64,000 nt of DNA from Pseudomonas beijingensis (GCF_030687295.1 NZ_CP117425.1:3352001-3416000), one strand, 5' to 3'; shown: positions 17,306 to 28,307, counted from the stretch's first letter. Notes: generated from the letters alone by a model not told the origin. Translations and numbers: made by a program.

Positions 17306-18836
17306 ATGAGCAATAACGCGTCCTTCACGCCGCCCAGCCTGTTGCTCAGCACCATCGGGCTGTCGCTGGCGACGTTCATGCAAGTGCTCGACACCACCAT
17401 TGCCAACGTCGCCTTGCCGACCATTTCCGGCAACCTGGGCGTCAGCTCGGAGCAGGGCACCTGGGTGATCACTTCGTTCGCGGTGAGCAATGCCATCGCC
17501 CTGCCGCTCACCGGTTGGCTCAGCCGTCGGTTTGGTGAGGTGAAGCTGTTTTTGTGGGCGACGATGCTGTTCGTGCTCGCTTCGTTCTTGTGTGGCATTT
17601 CCACCTCAATGCCGGAGCTGATTGGTTTCCGCGTGGTTCAGGGGCTGGTGGCCGGGCCGTTGTACCCGATGACCCAGACCTTGCTGATTGCCGTCTACCC
17701 ACCGGCCAGGCGCGGTATGGCCCTGGCGTTGCTGGCGATGGTCACGGTGGTGGCGCCGATTGCCGGGCCGATCCTCGGCGGCTGGATCACCGATAGCTAC
17801 AGCTGGCCGTGGATTTTCTTCATCAACGTGCCCATCGGGATTTTCGCGGTGATGGTGGTGCGTCAACAGCTCAAGGCGCGAGAGGTGGTCACCAGTCGCC
17901 AACCGATGGATTACGTGGGGTTGATCACGCTGATCATCGGTGTCGGTGCGCTCCAGGTGATTCTCGACAAGGGCAACGACCTGGACTGGTTCGAGTCGAA
18001 TTTCATCATCATTGGCGCGCTGATTTCAGTCATTGCCCTGGCGGTGTTCGTGATCTGGGAAATGACCGATCGCCATCCGGTGGTCAACCTGCGCCTGTTC
18101 GCCTATCGCAATTTCCGCATCGGCACCATTGTGTTGGTGGGCGGCTATGCCGGGTTCTTCGGCATCAACCTGATCCTGCCGCAGTGGTTGCAGACACAGA
18201 TGGGCTACACCGCGACCTGGGCCGGGCTGGCGGTGGCGCCCATCGGCATCCTGCCGGTGTTGATGTCGCCCTTCGTCGGCAAGTACGCCCACAAGTTCGA
18301 CCTGCGCTTGCTGGCGGGGCTGGCGTTCCTGGCCATCGGCCTGAGCTGCTTCATGCGCGCCGGGTTCACCAACGAGGTGGATTTCCAGCACATTGCGCTG
18401 GTGCAGTTGTTCATGGGCATCGGCGTGGCGCTGTTCTTCATGCCGACCCTGAGCATCCTGATGTCGGACCTGCCGCCGCACCAGATTGCCGACGGCGCGG
18501 GGCTGGCAACGTTCCTGCGGACCCTGGGCGGCAGCTTTGCCGCGTCGTTGACCACCTGGATCTGGATCCGCCGGGCCGACCAGCATCATGCCTACCTGAG
18601 CGAAAGCATCAGCACCTTCGAGCCGGCCACCCCGCGAGGCGCTCAACCAGCTTGGCGGTGCGAGCGCACCGGCCTATGCCCGGCTTGAGCAGGTCCTCAA
18701 CAGCCAGGCGTACATGCTCTCCACCGTGGATTACTTCACGCTGCTGGGGTGGGCGTTCATGGGGTTGATCGTGCTGGTATGGCTGGCCAAACCGCCGTTT
18801 GCGGCGAAGGCGGGGCCTGCGTCGGCAGGGCATTGA
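17306..18836 (+). pseudogene. emrB: EmrB-type MFS drug efflux pump (DHA2), frame interrupted near the end as read (probable sequence error)
   Basis: One extra C in C4 at 18630-18633 shifts the frame about 440 codons in. Removing it gives 509 residues ending LVWLAKPPF and a short tail, the normal length for 14-helix DHA2 drug:proton antiporters. Motifs seen: FMQVLDTTIANVALPTISG (helix 1 motif D1), GWLSRRFGEVKLFLW (motif A) and PMTQTLLIAVYPPARRGMALAL. It is the inner-membrane pump of the marR-regulated system with EmrA and the NodT-type channel. Only the last membrane helix is affected, and downstream sequence in the other frame matches the family, so an intact gene is likely in the organism. 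Confidence 0.85.
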
Positions 18837-18859
18837 TTCAGACGTGAAATGCAATCCAA

Positions 18860-18951
18860 TGTGGGAGCGAGCTTGCTCGCGATAGCGGCATGACAGTCAA
18901 CGTTGATGACGACTGACACATCGCTATCGCGAGCAAGCTCGCTCCCACAGG
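18860..18951. repeat. REP inverted pair
   Basis: TGTGGGAGCGAGCTTGCTCG on the left and CGAGCAAGCTCGCTCCCACA on the right, separated by about 50 bases. It fills the gap between the convergent ends of emrB and lpxH. Confidence 0.92.
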
Positions 18952-18967
18952 GGATCTCATGGGTTCT

Positions 18968-19717
18968 TTAATGGCTTGGCAACGCCAACTGCGCATTACC
19001 AAAACCAAACGGCGCCAACGCGAACCCCTGTTCATCCACCTGCAATGCCCAGCCTTGTTTGTCCCAATCCCCCAGCACGATGCGTCTCGCTGCGTGTTCG
19101 CCCAGTTGCAGCTTGTGGATGGCGGGGCGGTGGGTATGGCCGTGGACCAAGGTCCTCACGCCGTATTGCTGCATGATCCGCGGGATCTCTTCGGGCGTGA
19201 CGTCGACGATGTCATTGGCTTTCATGCGTGTCTGCGTGCGGCTTTCGCTGCGCAGTTTGCGCGCCAGTTTCTGGCGGCTGCCCAGCGGCAGGTGGCGCAG
19301 GATGAACAGCGTGACCGGGTTGCGCAGCCAGCGCCGCAGTTTCATGTAGCCTTCGTCGCGGGTGCAGAGGCTGTCGCCGTGCATCAGCAGCACCGGCTCG
19401 CCGTTGAGCTGCACGACACTCGGGTCCTTGAGCAGGGTGCAGCCAGCCGCTTTGCAAAAGGCCTGCCCCAGCATGAAGTCGCGATTGCCGTGCATCAGGA
19501 AAATGGCCGTGCCGCTGTCGCTCAATTCGCGCAGGGCCTGGCAGATGGAACGCTGGAACGGCGTCATGGCATCGTCGCCGATCCAGGCTTCAAAAAAGTC
19601 GCCCAGAATGTACAACGCTTGCGCCGAGCGGGCGCGTGTGGCGATCAAATCCAGAAACGCCCGGGTAATGTCCGGGCGCTCCTCTTCCAGATGCAAATCT
19701 GAAATCAGCAGTATCAC
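18968..19717 (-). CDS. lpxH: UDP-2,3-diacylglucosamine diphosphatase
   Basis: 249 residues, close to the usual length. Calcineurin-like phosphoesterase with the metal-binding motifs [42 protein letters not shown] and [10 protein letters not shown]. LpxH removes UMP from UDP-2,3-diacylglucosamine to give lipid X, an essential step in lipid A synthesis at the inner membrane. It starts at a GTG (19715-19717) that overlaps the ppiB stop (GTGA), so the two form an operon with coupled translation, a well-known pairing in Pseudomonas. Confidence 0.95.
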   Translation of the reverse strand: MILLISDLHLEEERPDITRAFLDLIATRARSAQALYILGDFFEAWIGDDAMTPFQRSICQALRELSDSGTAIFLMHGNRDFMLGQAFCKAAGCTLLKDPSVVQLNGEPVLLMHGDSLCTRDEGYMKLRRWLRNPVTLFILRHLPLGSRQKLARKLRSESRTQTRMKANDIVDVTPEEIPRIMQQYGVRTLVHGHTHRPAIHKLQLGEHAARRIVLGDWDKQGWALQVDEQGFALAPFGFGNAQLALPSH

Positions 19718-20217
19718 TCAATGATCTCGGCTTTCTCGATGATCACGTCTTCTGCTGGCACGTCCTGGTGGCCGGCCTTGGAAGTGGTGGAAACGCCTTT
19801 GATCTTGTCGACCACATCGGTGCCTTCAACCACTTTGCCGAATACTGCGTAGCCCCAGCCCTGGGTGGTCTTGCTGCTGTGGTTCAGGAAGCTGTTGTCC
19901 GCCACGTTGATGAAAAACTGCGCGGAAGCCGAATGCGGCTCCATGGTACGGGCCATGGCAACGGTGTACTTTTCGTTCGGCAGGCCGTTGTCGGCTTCGT
20001 TCTGGATGCTTGGGCGCTTGTCTTTCTTTTCTTTCATGCCTGGCTCGAAACCGCCGCCCTGGATCATGAAGTTGCCGATGACGCGGTGGAAAACGGTGTT
20101 TTCGTAGTGGCCGGCGTTGACGTATTCGATGAAGTTGGCCACGGTCAGCGGCGCTTTCTCAGCGTTCAGTTCCAGGACGATGTCGCCGTGGTTGGTGGAC
20201 AGTTTGACTTTGCTCAT
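19714..20217 (-). CDS. ppiB: Peptidyl-prolyl cis-trans isomerase B (cyclophilin)
   Basis: 167 residues, starting at ATG 20215-20217; an upstream in-frame extension is not needed. Cyclophilin marks: [23 protein letters not shown] (active-site FHRVI and FMIQGG), [21 protein letters not shown] and [14 protein letters not shown]. No signal peptide is present, so this is the cytoplasmic form that speeds proline isomerisation during folding. It is first in an operon with lpxH and is divergent from glnS, with the shared promoter region at 20218-20466. Confidence 0.95.
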   Translation of the reverse strand: MSKVKLSTNHGDIVLELNAEKAPLTVANFIEYVNAGHYENTVFHRVIGNFMIQGGGFEPGMKEKKDKRPSIQNEADNGLPNEKYTVAMARTMEPHSASAQFFINVADNSFLNHSSKTTQGWGYAVFGKVVEGTDVVDKIKGVSTTSKAGHQDVPAEDVIIEKAEIIE

Positions 20218-20466
20218 GGTCGGTACTCTTTCAAGGAATTCGTGGGTTTCGGGGCTGTGATGCCCGCAACCGGTCTGGCTGTATTGGGCCAGGCTGGGCA
20301 GTTTAGCGCGCCGGGCACGAATTTCGAGGCTGTTTTTCATCTGGCCGTCGATTAAATTCAATCGTTTGCCGGCCTGGCCTGTCAGGTACTTGACAGCATC
20401 GGCTATGATACGGGCTTTGATTTATCAGGCCGCACCCGGCCGCGCACTTGTACGTTCAAGGATCCT

Positions 20467-22164
20467 ATGAGCAAGCCCACTGTCGACCCTACCTCGAATT
20501 CCAAGACCGGCCCGGCCGTGCCGGTCAATTTCCTGCGCCCGATCATCCAGGCGGACCTGGACTCGGGTAAGCACACACAGATCGTCACTCGTTTCCCGCC
20601 GGAGCCCAACGGCTACCTGCACATCGGCCATGCCAAGTCGATCTGCGTGAATTTCGGCCTGGCCCAGGAGTTCGGCGGCGTCACGCACCTGCGTTTCGAC
20701 GACACCAACCCGGCCAAGGAAGACCAGGAATACATCGACGCGATCGAAAGCGACGTCAAGTGGCTGGGTTTCGAATGGTCCGGTGAGGTGCGCTACGCCT
20801 CGCAATATTTCGACCAGTTGCACGACTGGGCGGTGGAACTGATCAAGGCTGGCAACGCCTACGTGTGTGACCTGACCCCCGAGCAGGCCAAGGAATACCG
20901 CGGCAGCCTGACCGAGCCGGGCAAGAACAGCCCGTTCCGTGAGCGCAGCGTGGAAGAGAACCTGGACCTGTTCGCCCGCATGCGCGCCGGTGAATTCCCG
21001 GACGGTGCACGGGTGCTGCGCGCCAAGATCGACATGGCCTCGCCGAACATGAACCTGCGCGACCCGATCATGTACCGCATCCGTCACGCCCATCACCACC
21101 AGACCGGCGACAAATGGTGCATCTACCCCAACTATGACTTCACCCATGGTCAGTCGGACGCCATCGAAGGCATCACCCATTCGATCTGCACCCTGGAGTT
21201 CGAAAGCCATCGCCCGTTGTACGAGTGGTTCCTCGAGCACCTGCCCGTGCCGGCCACCCCGCGCCAGTACGAATTCAGCCGCTTGAACCTGAACTACACC
21301 ATCACCAGCAAGCGCAAGCTCAAGCAACTGGTGGACGAGAAGCACGTCAACGGTTGGGATGACCCGCGCATGTCGACGCTGTCGGGCTTCCGTCGTCGTG
21401 GTTACACGCCAAAGTCGATCCGCAACTTCTGCGAGATGGTCGGCACCAACCGTTCCGACGGTGTGGTGGACTTCGGCATGCTGGAATTCAGCATCCGCGA
21501 TGACCTGGACCACAGCGCTCCGCGTGCCATGTGCGTGCTGCGTCCGCTGAAAGTCGTGATCACCAATTACCCGGAAGGCCAGGTCGAGAACCTCGAGCTG
21601 CCGCGTCACCCGAAAGAAGACATGGGCGTGCGCGTCCTGCCGTTCGCCCGGGAAATCTACATCGATCGCGATGACTTCATGGAAGAGCCGCCAAAAGGTT
21701 ACAAGCGCCTGGAGCCGGCCGGCGAAGTGCGCCTGCGTGGCAGCTACGTGATCCGCGCTGACGAAGCGATCAAGGACGCCGACGGCAACATCGTCGAACT
21801 GCGTTGCTCCTATGACCCCGACACCCTGGGCAAGAACCCGGAAGGTCGCAAGGTCAAGGGCGTGATCCACTGGGTGCCGGCCGCCGCCAGCGTCGAGTGC
21901 GAAGTGCGCCTGTACGATCGCCTGTTCCGTTCGCCGAATCCGGAAAAGGCTGAAGACAGCGCCAGCTTCCTGGACAACATCAACCCTGACTCCCTGCAAG
22001 TACTCACGGGTTGTCGTGCCGAGCCTTCGTTGGGCAACGCACAGCCGGAAGACCGTTTCCAGTTCGAGCGCGAAGGTTATTTCTGCGCGGATATCAAGGA
22101 CTCGAAACCCGGTGCTCCGGTATTCAACCGTACCGTGACCTTGCGCGATTCCTGGGGTCAGTGA
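20467..22164 (+). CDS. glnS: Glutamine--tRNA ligase
   Basis: 565 residues. Class I synthetase with the HIGH motif in [16 protein letters not shown] and the KMSKS-equivalent in [14 protein letters not shown]-like specificity and anticodon-binding beta-barrels follow. It charges tRNA-Gln in the cytoplasm. The ATG at 20467 follows AAGGATCCT. cysS begins 21 bases after its stop, so glnS and cysS are probably one transcription unit. The frame is clean throughout. Divergent from ppiB. Confidence 0.97.
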   Translation: MSKPTVDPTSNSKTGPAVPVNFLRPIIQADLDSGKHTQIVTRFPPEPNGYLHIGHAKSICVNFGLAQEFGGVTHLRFDDTNPAKEDQEYIDAIESDVKWLGFEWSGEVRYASQYFDQLHDWAVELIKAGNAYVCDLTPEQAKEYRGSLTEPGKNSPFRERSVEENLDLFARMRAGEFPDGARVLRAKIDMASPNMNLRDPIMYRIRHAHHHQTGDKWCIYPNYDFTHGQSDAIEGITHSICTLEFESHRPLYEWFLEHLPVPATPRQYEFSRLNLNYTITSKRKLKQLVDEKHVNGWDDPRMSTLSGFRRRGYTPKSIRNFCEMVGTNRSDGVVDFGMLEFSIRDDLDHSAPRAMCVLRPLKVVITNYPEGQVENLELPRHPKEDMGVRVLPFAREIYIDRDDFMEEPPKGYKRLEPAGEVRLRGSYVIRADEAIKDADGNIVELRCSYDPDTLGKNPEGRKVKGVIHWVPAAASVECEVRLYDRLFRSPNPEKAEDSASFLDNINPDSLQVLTGCRAEPSLGNAQPEDRFQFEREGYFCADIKDSKPGAPVFNRTVTLRDSWGQ

Positions 22165-22185
22165 TCAAGTCTTAAGGGAAACCCT

Positions 22186-23568
<1,383 letters not shown>

Positions 23569-23594
23569 GATTTCTTAGCGCGCACAATTCCCCT

Positions 23595-23683
23595 TGTGGG
23601 AGCGGGCTTGCTCGCGAATGCGGTGCATCAGTTAGTGATTTGTTGACTGACACACTGCATTCGCGAGCAAGCCCGCTCCCACA
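23595..23683. repeat. REP inverted pair (GGGCTTGC variant)
   Basis: TGTGGGAGCGGGCTTGCTCG and its complement CGAGCAAGCCCGCTCCCACA. It is the first of two REP pairs in the 331-base gap after cysS; the remainder of that gap shows nothing else I can support. Confidence 0.9.
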
Positions 23684-23726
23684 TTGGATCTGCTGTGGTC
23701 CCCAATTTTTGCCCGCCTCCAATTCC

Positions 23727-23816
23727 TGTGGGAGCGAGCTTGCTCGCGATAGCGGAGTGTCAGACAACATGTTTGTCGACTGATACACCGCCATCGCGAG
23801 CAAGCTCGCTCCCACA
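23727..23816. repeat. REP inverted pair
   Basis: TGTGGGAGCGAGCTTGCTCG and CGAGCAAGCTCGCTCCCACA, 43 bases after the preceding pair. Two pairs in tandem form a BIME-like cluster. Confidence 0.9.
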
Positions 23817-23899
23817 ATTTTTTGTGCTCAGCCTGGCAATCATCCCTTTATGAGCTAGTACTGTCAGGTCGATTCGACGTTCTATGACAGGGCTCTTCC

Positions 23900-24355
23900 A
23901 TGTTGGCTCATTGGTCGCTTGCGGCAATTCATCTGCTGGCGTTCGCCCTCGGGTTCTGGGCGGTGCTGACGCGCGGCACGGCACTACGACGCCTGGCGGG
24001 CGGTGTGGACGCGGTGCGGAGTGTCTTGGTGGCTGACAATCTGTGGGGTCTGTCGGCGCTGGTGCTGTTGGTGACCGGTGGGATGCGAGCGTTCGGCGGG
24101 TACGAAAAAGGCACGGACTATTACCTGCATCAACCGCTGTTTCATCTGAAGATGACGTTGCTGCTGTTGATCCTGTTGCTTGAAATCGTACCGATGATCG
24201 CCCTGATCAAATGGCGGATGGCGCTGGGCAAAGGGACGGCGATCGATCCTTCGAAAGCCGGCCGACTTGCGCGGATCAGCCATATCGAAGCCTTGTTGCT
24301 GATCTTGATGGTCGTCGCCGCCACAGGCATGGCGCGCGGCGTGGGTCTGGGCTGA
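23900..24355 (+). CDS. DUF2214 family inner-membrane protein
   Basis: 151 residues. Four hydrophobic helices: about residues 5-25 (WSLAAIHLLAFALGFWAVLT), 43-62, 82-103 (LKMTLLLLILLLEIVPMIAL) and 130-148. The pattern RGTALRR, ADNLWGLSALVLLVTGGMRAFGGYEKG and YLHQPLFHLKM matches DUF2214, a family of small bacterial membrane proteins without a known role. Monocistronic. The 24356-24549 gap that follows shows no further feature. Confidence 0.8.
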   Translation: MLAHWSLAAIHLLAFALGFWAVLTRGTALRRLAGGVDAVRSVLVADNLWGLSALVLLVTGGMRAFGGYEKGTDYYLHQPLFHLKMTLLLLILLLEIVPMIALIKWRMALGKGTAIDPSKAGRLARISHIEALLLILMVVAATGMARGVGLG

Positions 24356-24549
24356 CCGGCCGCGAACGCCTGCTTCGTCATCATTAAAACGAAACGTCTG
24401 ACAGCCATGCTCAGCGCCATGCCATTAGTATCGGTTCACGGGTGGGACGAACGAAGGCGAGGGTGGGGCGAAGTATGGCGTGGTCGGCCAGAATCTTTAG
24501 CCAGCCATTGCGACGATGCAAACGGGCTGGCTGCGGACTGCTGCAATGT

Positions 24550-24744
24550 TCAGGGAGTTTGCGGCTTGTCGGGGGCGGTAAGGCCGGCCTGAATACGCTG
24601 ATAGATCTCTTCACGATGCACCGCAACGTTTTTCGGGGCGTTGATGCCGATCCGTACTTGTTGGCCGCTAACGCCCAGAATGGTGATCGTGATGTCGTCA
24701 CCAATGTTTATGCTTTCACCGACTTTGCGGGTGAGTATCAGCAT
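24550..24744 (-). CDS. rsmE: Carbon storage regulator, RsmE-type CsrA paralogue
   Basis: 64 residues; the ATG at 24742-24744 has AAGGAGA upstream. [35 protein letters not shown] and [13 protein letters not shown] are CsrA core sequences, with the RNA-contacting residues at both ends of the small beta dimer (Leu4, Arg6 and the Val-His-Arg-Glu stretch). The details ([12 protein letters not shown], tail [10 protein letters not shown]) fit RsmE of fluorescent pseudomonads better than RsmA. Such proteins bind GGA loops at ribosome sites and are titrated by Gac-controlled small RNAs. The gene's own ribosome site reads CAAGGAGAAC, so self-regulation is possible but not shown. Confidence 0.88.
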   Translation of the reverse strand: MLILTRKVGESINIGDDITITILGVSGQQVRIGINAPKNVAVHREEIYQRIQAGLTAPDKPQTP

Positions 24745-24991
24745 GGTGTTCTCCTTGATTGCTTTATAGGGCACCTGATTCAGACAGTGCAGATGTCGGT
24801 ACTGCTTATAGATTAGTGCTAAGTGTCACAATGTGGGTGCCTCTTTCTGACGTGCAGATGCAGCATTAATTCCCAGGGTGCGACTATACAGAGACGCCGA
24901 GCAGGATTCTCGTGTTTTGAGCATTGTTGGCGGCGATCTTGACGGGCACGGGTGCTAAAATCCATACCTCATGTCTTCCAGGGGAAACGTT

Positions 24992-25357
24992 GTGCGCAAA
25001 TTGGCTTGGGTTATCGCGGTATTAGCGTTGGCAGGATGCGGTGAAGGGCGTGACGTCGAAGCACCGAAGCCCAAACCCGCCGCGACCTCCGCACCGGCCG
25101 TCGCTGCCGCGCCGCAGTGGGCCGTCGAGGTTCGCGGCCAGACACCGCAGGCTGTCAGTGACCTGACCGGTTGGCTCATCGAGCATAGTTTCATGTCGAA
25201 CGTGGTGCGGGAAAACGGCAAGGAGCGCGTCCTGGTCGGCCCTTTCAGTTCCGAGGCCGAAGCCCAAGCCAAGCAGGAACAGGTCACGGCCGCACTGGTC
25301 CGGGCGAAGAAACGCAACATCGAGACGTTGGTGGTGGACTACCCGACGGCCCAATGA
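24992..25357 (+). CDS. SPOR-domain lipoprotein
   Basis: 121 residues from the GTG at 24992, which has AGGGGA eight bases upstream; an ATG at 24971 has none. The N-terminus RKLAWVIAVLALAGCGEG is a lipoprotein signal with lipobox LAGC. A Pro/Ala-rich linker leads to a SPOR-like fold (WAVEVRGQTPQAVSDLTGWL, RVLVGPFSSEAEAQAKQEQV, RNIETLVVDY). SPOR domains bind denuded peptidoglycan at division sites; here that role is inferred from the fold only. Divergent from rsmE. Confidence 0.75.
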   Translation: MRKLAWVIAVLALAGCGEGRDVEAPKPKPAATSAPAVAAAPQWAVEVRGQTPQAVSDLTGWLIEHSFMSNVVRENGKERVLVGPFSSEAEAQAKQEQVTAALVRAKKRNIETLVVDYPTAQ

Positions 25358-25386
25358 TCGGGGTAGAGCAAAAAAGCCAGTAAAAT

Positions 25387-25478
25387 CTGTGGGAGCGAGC
25401 TTGCTCGCGATAGCGGTGGATCAGCCAACATCTATGTTGACTGACATGTCCCTATCGCGAGCAAGCTCGCTCCCACAG
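25387..25478. repeat. REP inverted pair
   Basis: CTGTGGGAGCGAGCTTGCTC and CGAGCAAGCTCGCTCCCACAG around a 45-base centre, between the convergent SPOR lipoprotein and endA genes. Confidence 0.92.
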
Positions 25479-25506
25479 TGGGTTTGTGCTGGTCACGAAT
25501 GCGAGG

Positions 25507-26196
25507 TCAACCGCAGGCCTTCATGTCCACCGGCCCCACGAACTCGTTCCCGCGTCCCATGACGCACGCCACGCTCTGGTTGCGCTGGCGTTCCCAGCTT
25601 TCGACCGGGTAGGTCTTGTCCCAGGCTTCATACAGGCGCCGGTCCTGCTTCGAGAGGCGCAGGCCATATTGCTTGCTCATGTAGAAATAGGTCCGGGCGA
25701 TCATCCCTCGGATGGAAGGGCGGGGCATGACCTTCTTGGCCTTGAAATCCACTTGGGTCAGGCATGAGCCGTATTGGCCCTTTTGCTCTGGCAGCCAGCC
25801 GAAACTGAAATTGCTGCGATCGCCATTCACTTCCCCGATGCTCGGCACCAGGTTGTGCAGGTCGGCCTCGGCCCGTTGATAGACTGGATCATAGCGGGTG
25901 CAGTTCTTGCGACCGCCTTGTTGCCAGCATTGGCGCTGATGGCCGATCTGCCACGCCGGAACGATATGCTCCCACTCAATGCGAGCGGCACGGCTGGCGT
26001 TCTTGCGCGGTACATAACCGCAGGCGGCCAGGTTCACGCGGTTGCCGGTGTATTTGCAGCCACAGTAGAACTCGGTGGATTGCGGGGCGTAGAGTTTCCA
26101 GGCGATTTTCTTGGCTTCGTTGAAGGTGCGCGGGGCACCGGCCTGTGCGCCCAAGGCGATGAACACAAGCAAAAAAGCTAAACAGCGAACACTCAT
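25507..26196 (-). CDS. endA: Endonuclease I, secreted DNase
   Basis: 229 residues from ATG 26194-26196. A signal peptide (CLAFLLVFIALGAQAGA) is followed by a His-Me finger nuclease: IEWEHIVPAW (catalytic His and metal site), AEADLHNLVPSIGEVNGDRSN and WLPEQKGQYGSC. Several Cys residues (YCGCKY, LAACGY, QRQCWQQ, KNCTRY) could form disulfides, as expected for a periplasmic or extracellular enzyme. Family members cut double-stranded DNA with little sequence preference. The gene starts five bases after a DUF1654 gene and shares its LexA-like promoter, which suggests damage-linked expression. Confidence 0.9.
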   Translation of the reverse strand: MSVRCLAFLLVFIALGAQAGAPRTFNEAKKIAWKLYAPQSTEFYCGCKYTGNRVNLAACGYVPRKNASRAARIEWEHIVPAWQIGHQRQCWQQGGRKNCTRYDPVYQRAEADLHNLVPSIGEVNGDRSNFSFGWLPEQKGQYGSCLTQVDFKAKKVMPRPSIRGMIARTYFYMSKQYGLRLSKQDRRLYEAWDKTYPVESWERQRNQSVACVMGRGNEFVGPVDMKACG

Positions 26197-26201
26197 CAGG
26201 C

Positions 26202-26450
26202 TCAATCTTCCTTCGGCACTACCCAGAAAACCTGCACACCACCATCGTCGCGATAGGCGAGGGTTACGTTGTCGTTCTCGTCGATTTCTTCCAGGAGGCG
26301 CTCCCACTCATCCACCGGCTCGTCGGGCAGACGGAAGATCAGCGCGGCCTTGGCTTTTTGCGCGGTGGGGGCGTTGATGATTTTCGAGACCCGAAGACCG
26401 AGTCGCGTATAGGAATCTAGGGGGGCAGTTGCAGCGGAGGGGGTGGCCAA
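26202..26450 (-). CDS. DUF1654 family protein
   Basis: 82 residues from a TTG at 26448-26450 with AAGGA seven bases upstream; in-frame ATGs at 26480 and 26501 have no ribosome site and would overlap the promoter described at 26469-26509. SYTRLGLRVSKIINAPTAQKAKAALIFRLPDEP, then WERLLEEIDENDNVTL and a Trp-containing end (QVFWVV), match DUF1654, a small Pseudomonas family found in chromosomes and prophages with unclear function. It is the first gene of a two-gene unit with endA, whose start is five bases beyond its stop. A regulator or nuclease-associated role is a guess. Confidence 0.72.
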   Translation of the reverse strand: MATPSAATAPLDSYTRLGLRVSKIINAPTAQKAKAALIFRLPDEPVDEWERLLEEIDENDNVTLAYRDDGGVQVFWVVPKED

Positions 26451-26468
26451 AGGATTATCCTTATTAAG

Positions 26469-26509
26469 CTGTACGGGCATACAGTATTTAACTGTAGGCA
26501 TTTACGCAA
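26469..26509 (-). promoter_or_regulatory. Promoter with LexA-like SOS box for the DUF1654-endA unit
   Basis: On the minus strand a -35 TTGCGT (26504-26509) and -10 TACTGT (26481-26486) are 17 bases apart. Overlapping the -10 is CTGTATGCCCGTACAG (26469-26484), which fits the LexA rule CTG-N10-CAG with a symmetric TGTA/TACA core. Predicted transcription starts about 25 bases before the TTG codon. No binding data; the match is by eye. Confidence 0.6.
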
Positions 26510-26706
26510 CTGCTTAAAATTCAAGAAAACCGTCTGACAGCGCTTTTTTCGTTTTGGTGTGGGAAAAAGGAGTTTTTTATCGGCTGGCGTAAACAGGCGT
26601 CATCCGCTCAGGATGGCGAAGCTATAGACTGATTTCAGTGGACGCTAAAGAAACGGCTTCGGCGGGCGATGTCCTTCGTAGGAATCCCTCTCTATGGAGT
26701 TTTGAC

Positions 26707-27159
26707 ATGTCGTTTTCCATCGGCTTTCCCAATTCGGCAGCCGTGACCATCGGTGGCAAATCCGCAGCCACTCTGAAGGCCCTGAGCGAATCAGAAGCCC
26801 AGGCCGCCGATGAGGCCCTGGGTACAGCGCAAACCTCGGGCAAGGTCCGCGCAGTCATGGGCGCAGGCGCTGAAGCGACCGGCCAGGCGCAGGAGGGCGG
26901 TAGCACCCAGAGCGTGGCGGTCCAGGTGCTGCTCAAACGGATGCAAGAGCTTCAGCAGCAGCTCAGGGAGCAGCAACAACAACTGGCTGCCGCCGAGGCG
27001 CGCAACTATCCAACGGAGGAGGCCAAGGCCTCGGCGGTGATGGCGGTCCAAGGGCAGATCGCCGACACCAGTGGCGCCTTGCTGGAAGTCACCGGCCACC
27101 TGGTCACGGAGCTGGCCAAGGGCGCCAGTTCGGGTTCGGTGGTCAACACGACGGCTTGA
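26707..27159 (+). CDS. Conserved hypothetical protein with Gln-rich coiled coil
   Basis: 150 residues from ATG 26707 (TATGGAG upstream); an upstream in-frame GTG at 26638 lacks a site. No signal or membrane helix. Residues about 1-75 are Ala/Gly/Ser-rich (SFSIGFPNSAAVTIGGKSA, ATGQAQEGGSTQS). Residues about 76-105 (VLLKRMQELQQQLREQQQQL) are a strong coiled coil. The tail is Ala/Gly-rich. I do not recognise the family. It stands alone between the DUF1654-endA promoter region and the rbs operon. Confidence 0.6.
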   Translation: MSFSIGFPNSAAVTIGGKSAATLKALSESEAQAADEALGTAQTSGKVRAVMGAGAEATGQAQEGGSTQSVAVQVLLKRMQELQQQLREQQQQLAAAEARNYPTEEAKASAVMAVQGQIADTSGALLEVTGHLVTELAKGASSGSVVNTTA

Positions 27160-27188
27160 GCCTCGACGTTGCGGATCAAACCGCAACG

Positions 27189-27239
27189 TTGACAAATCTT
27201 TGAAGCCTTACCATAGTTCACTTCACGCAAACGTTTGCG
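27189..27239 (+). promoter_or_regulatory. rbs operon promoter with LacI-type operator
   Basis: -35 TTGACA (27189-27194) and -10 CATAGT (27212-27217) have 17-base spacing. The 14-base perfect palindrome CGCAAACGTTTGCG (27226-27239) sits on the expected start point and has the CG-centred form bound by PurR/RbsR-type repressors. RbsR, encoded in the operon, is the natural candidate. Confidence 0.8.
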
Positions 27240-27292
27240 CGGCGTTCCGTGCATTGATTTGCTCACAATAATCATAAGATCGGAGTGAACCC

Positions 27293-28252
27293 ATGAAGTT
27301 GCCATTCGCTGGACGCCTTCTCGCTGTTGCCATGCTCGCGGCCGCATCCGCTGCGCTGCCTATCTCCTCGGCATTTGCCCAGACCGCAGAAAAACCCAAG
27401 GTCGCCCTGGTCATGAAATCCCTGGCTAACGAATTCTTCCTGACCATGGAAGACGGTGCCAAGGCTTATCAGAAGGAACACTCCGCCGATTTCGAGCTGA
27501 TCTCCAACGGGATCAAGGATGAAACCGACACCGCCAACCAGATCCGCATTGTCGAGCAGATGATCGTGGCCAAGGTCAATGCCCTCATCATCGCGCCAGC
27601 GGATTCCAAGGCCATGGTGCCGGTGATCAAGAAAGCCGTCGACGCCGGCATCACCGTGATCAACATCGATAACCAGCTCGATCCGGACGTGGTCAAGAGC
27701 AAGAACATCAAGGTGCCGTTCGTAGGCCCTGACAACCGCAAGGGTGCACGTTTGGTCGGTGAGTACCTGGCCAAGCAGCTCAAGGCCGGTGACGAAGTCG
27801 GCATCATCGAAGGCGTGTCCACCACCACCAACGCCCAGGCACGCACCGCGGGCTTCAAGGATGCGATGGAGGCGGCGCAGGTCAAGGTCGTCTCCCTGCA
27901 ATCCGGCGACTGGGAAATCAACAAGGGCAACCAGGTTGCCGCGTCGATGCTCAGCGAATACCCGAACATCAAGGCTCTGCTGGCTGGTAACGACAGCATG
28001 GCGGTCGGCGCGGTCTCGGCCGTGCGCGCGGCGGGCAAGGCGGGCAAGGTGCAGGTGGTCGGCTACGACAACATCAATGCCATCAAGCCGATGCTCAAGG
28101 ACGGTCGTGTCCTGGCGACGGCCGACCAGTTCGCCGCCAAGCAGGCTGTCTTCGGGATCGAGACGGCGCTGAAGATCCTCAAGGGCGAAAAAGTCGACAG
28201 CGGCACCAACGGCGTTATCGAAACTCCGGTCGAGCTGGTGACCAAGCCGTAA
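27293..28252 (+). CDS. rbsB: D-ribose ABC transporter periplasmic binding protein
   Basis: 319 residues with a signal peptide (RLLAVAMLAAASAALPISSAFA). It is a type I sugar-binding protein: KVALVMKSLANEFFLTMEDGAKAYQ, LIIAPADSKAMVPVIKKAVDAGITVINIDNQLD, GTNGVIETPVELV. The family captures ribose in the periplasm and delivers it to RbsAC. It is first in the operon rbsBACRKD, 54 bases beyond a LacI-type operator. A stem-loop (28271-28290) follows its stop, which fits the usual excess of binding protein over membrane parts. Confidence 0.9.
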   Translation: MKLPFAGRLLAVAMLAAASAALPISSAFAQTAEKPKVALVMKSLANEFFLTMEDGAKAYQKEHSADFELISNGIKDETDTANQIRIVEQMIVAKVNALIIAPADSKAMVPVIKKAVDAGITVINIDNQLDPDVVKSKNIKVPFVGPDNRKGARLVGEYLAKQLKAGDEVGIIEGVSTTTNAQARTAGFKDAMEAAQVKVVSLQSGDWEINKGNQVAASMLSEYPNIKALLAGNDSMAVGAVSAVRAAGKAGKVQVVGYDNINAIKPMLKDGRVLATADQFAAKQAVFGIETALKILKGEKVDSGTNGVIETPVELVTKP

Positions 28253-28270
28253 CCCTGGCGACACAACGGT

Positions 28271-28290
28271 GCTCGCCCATCCGGGCGAGC
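28271..28290 (+). other. Intercistronic stem-loop after rbsB
   Basis: GCTCGCCC, loop ATCC, GGGCGAGC: an 8-bp GC-rich hairpin with no following T run, between rbsB and rbsA. It may protect the rbsB message from 3' decay. Confidence 0.6.
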
Positions 28291-28307
28291 GCATTGGAGA
28301 GTTTGTT

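Noticed and set aside
23595..23816. REP hairpins as Rho-independent terminators
   Set aside because: They lack T runs and occur on both strands in pairs; effects on termination are possible but not supported by sequence.
24411..24704. Open frame antisense and adjacent to rsmE
   Set aside because: No ribosome site or motif; overlaps rsmE in another frame.
24971..24991. ATG at 24971 as start of the SPOR lipoprotein
   Set aside because: No ribosome site; GTG 24992 has AGGGGA and gives a proper lipoprotein signal.
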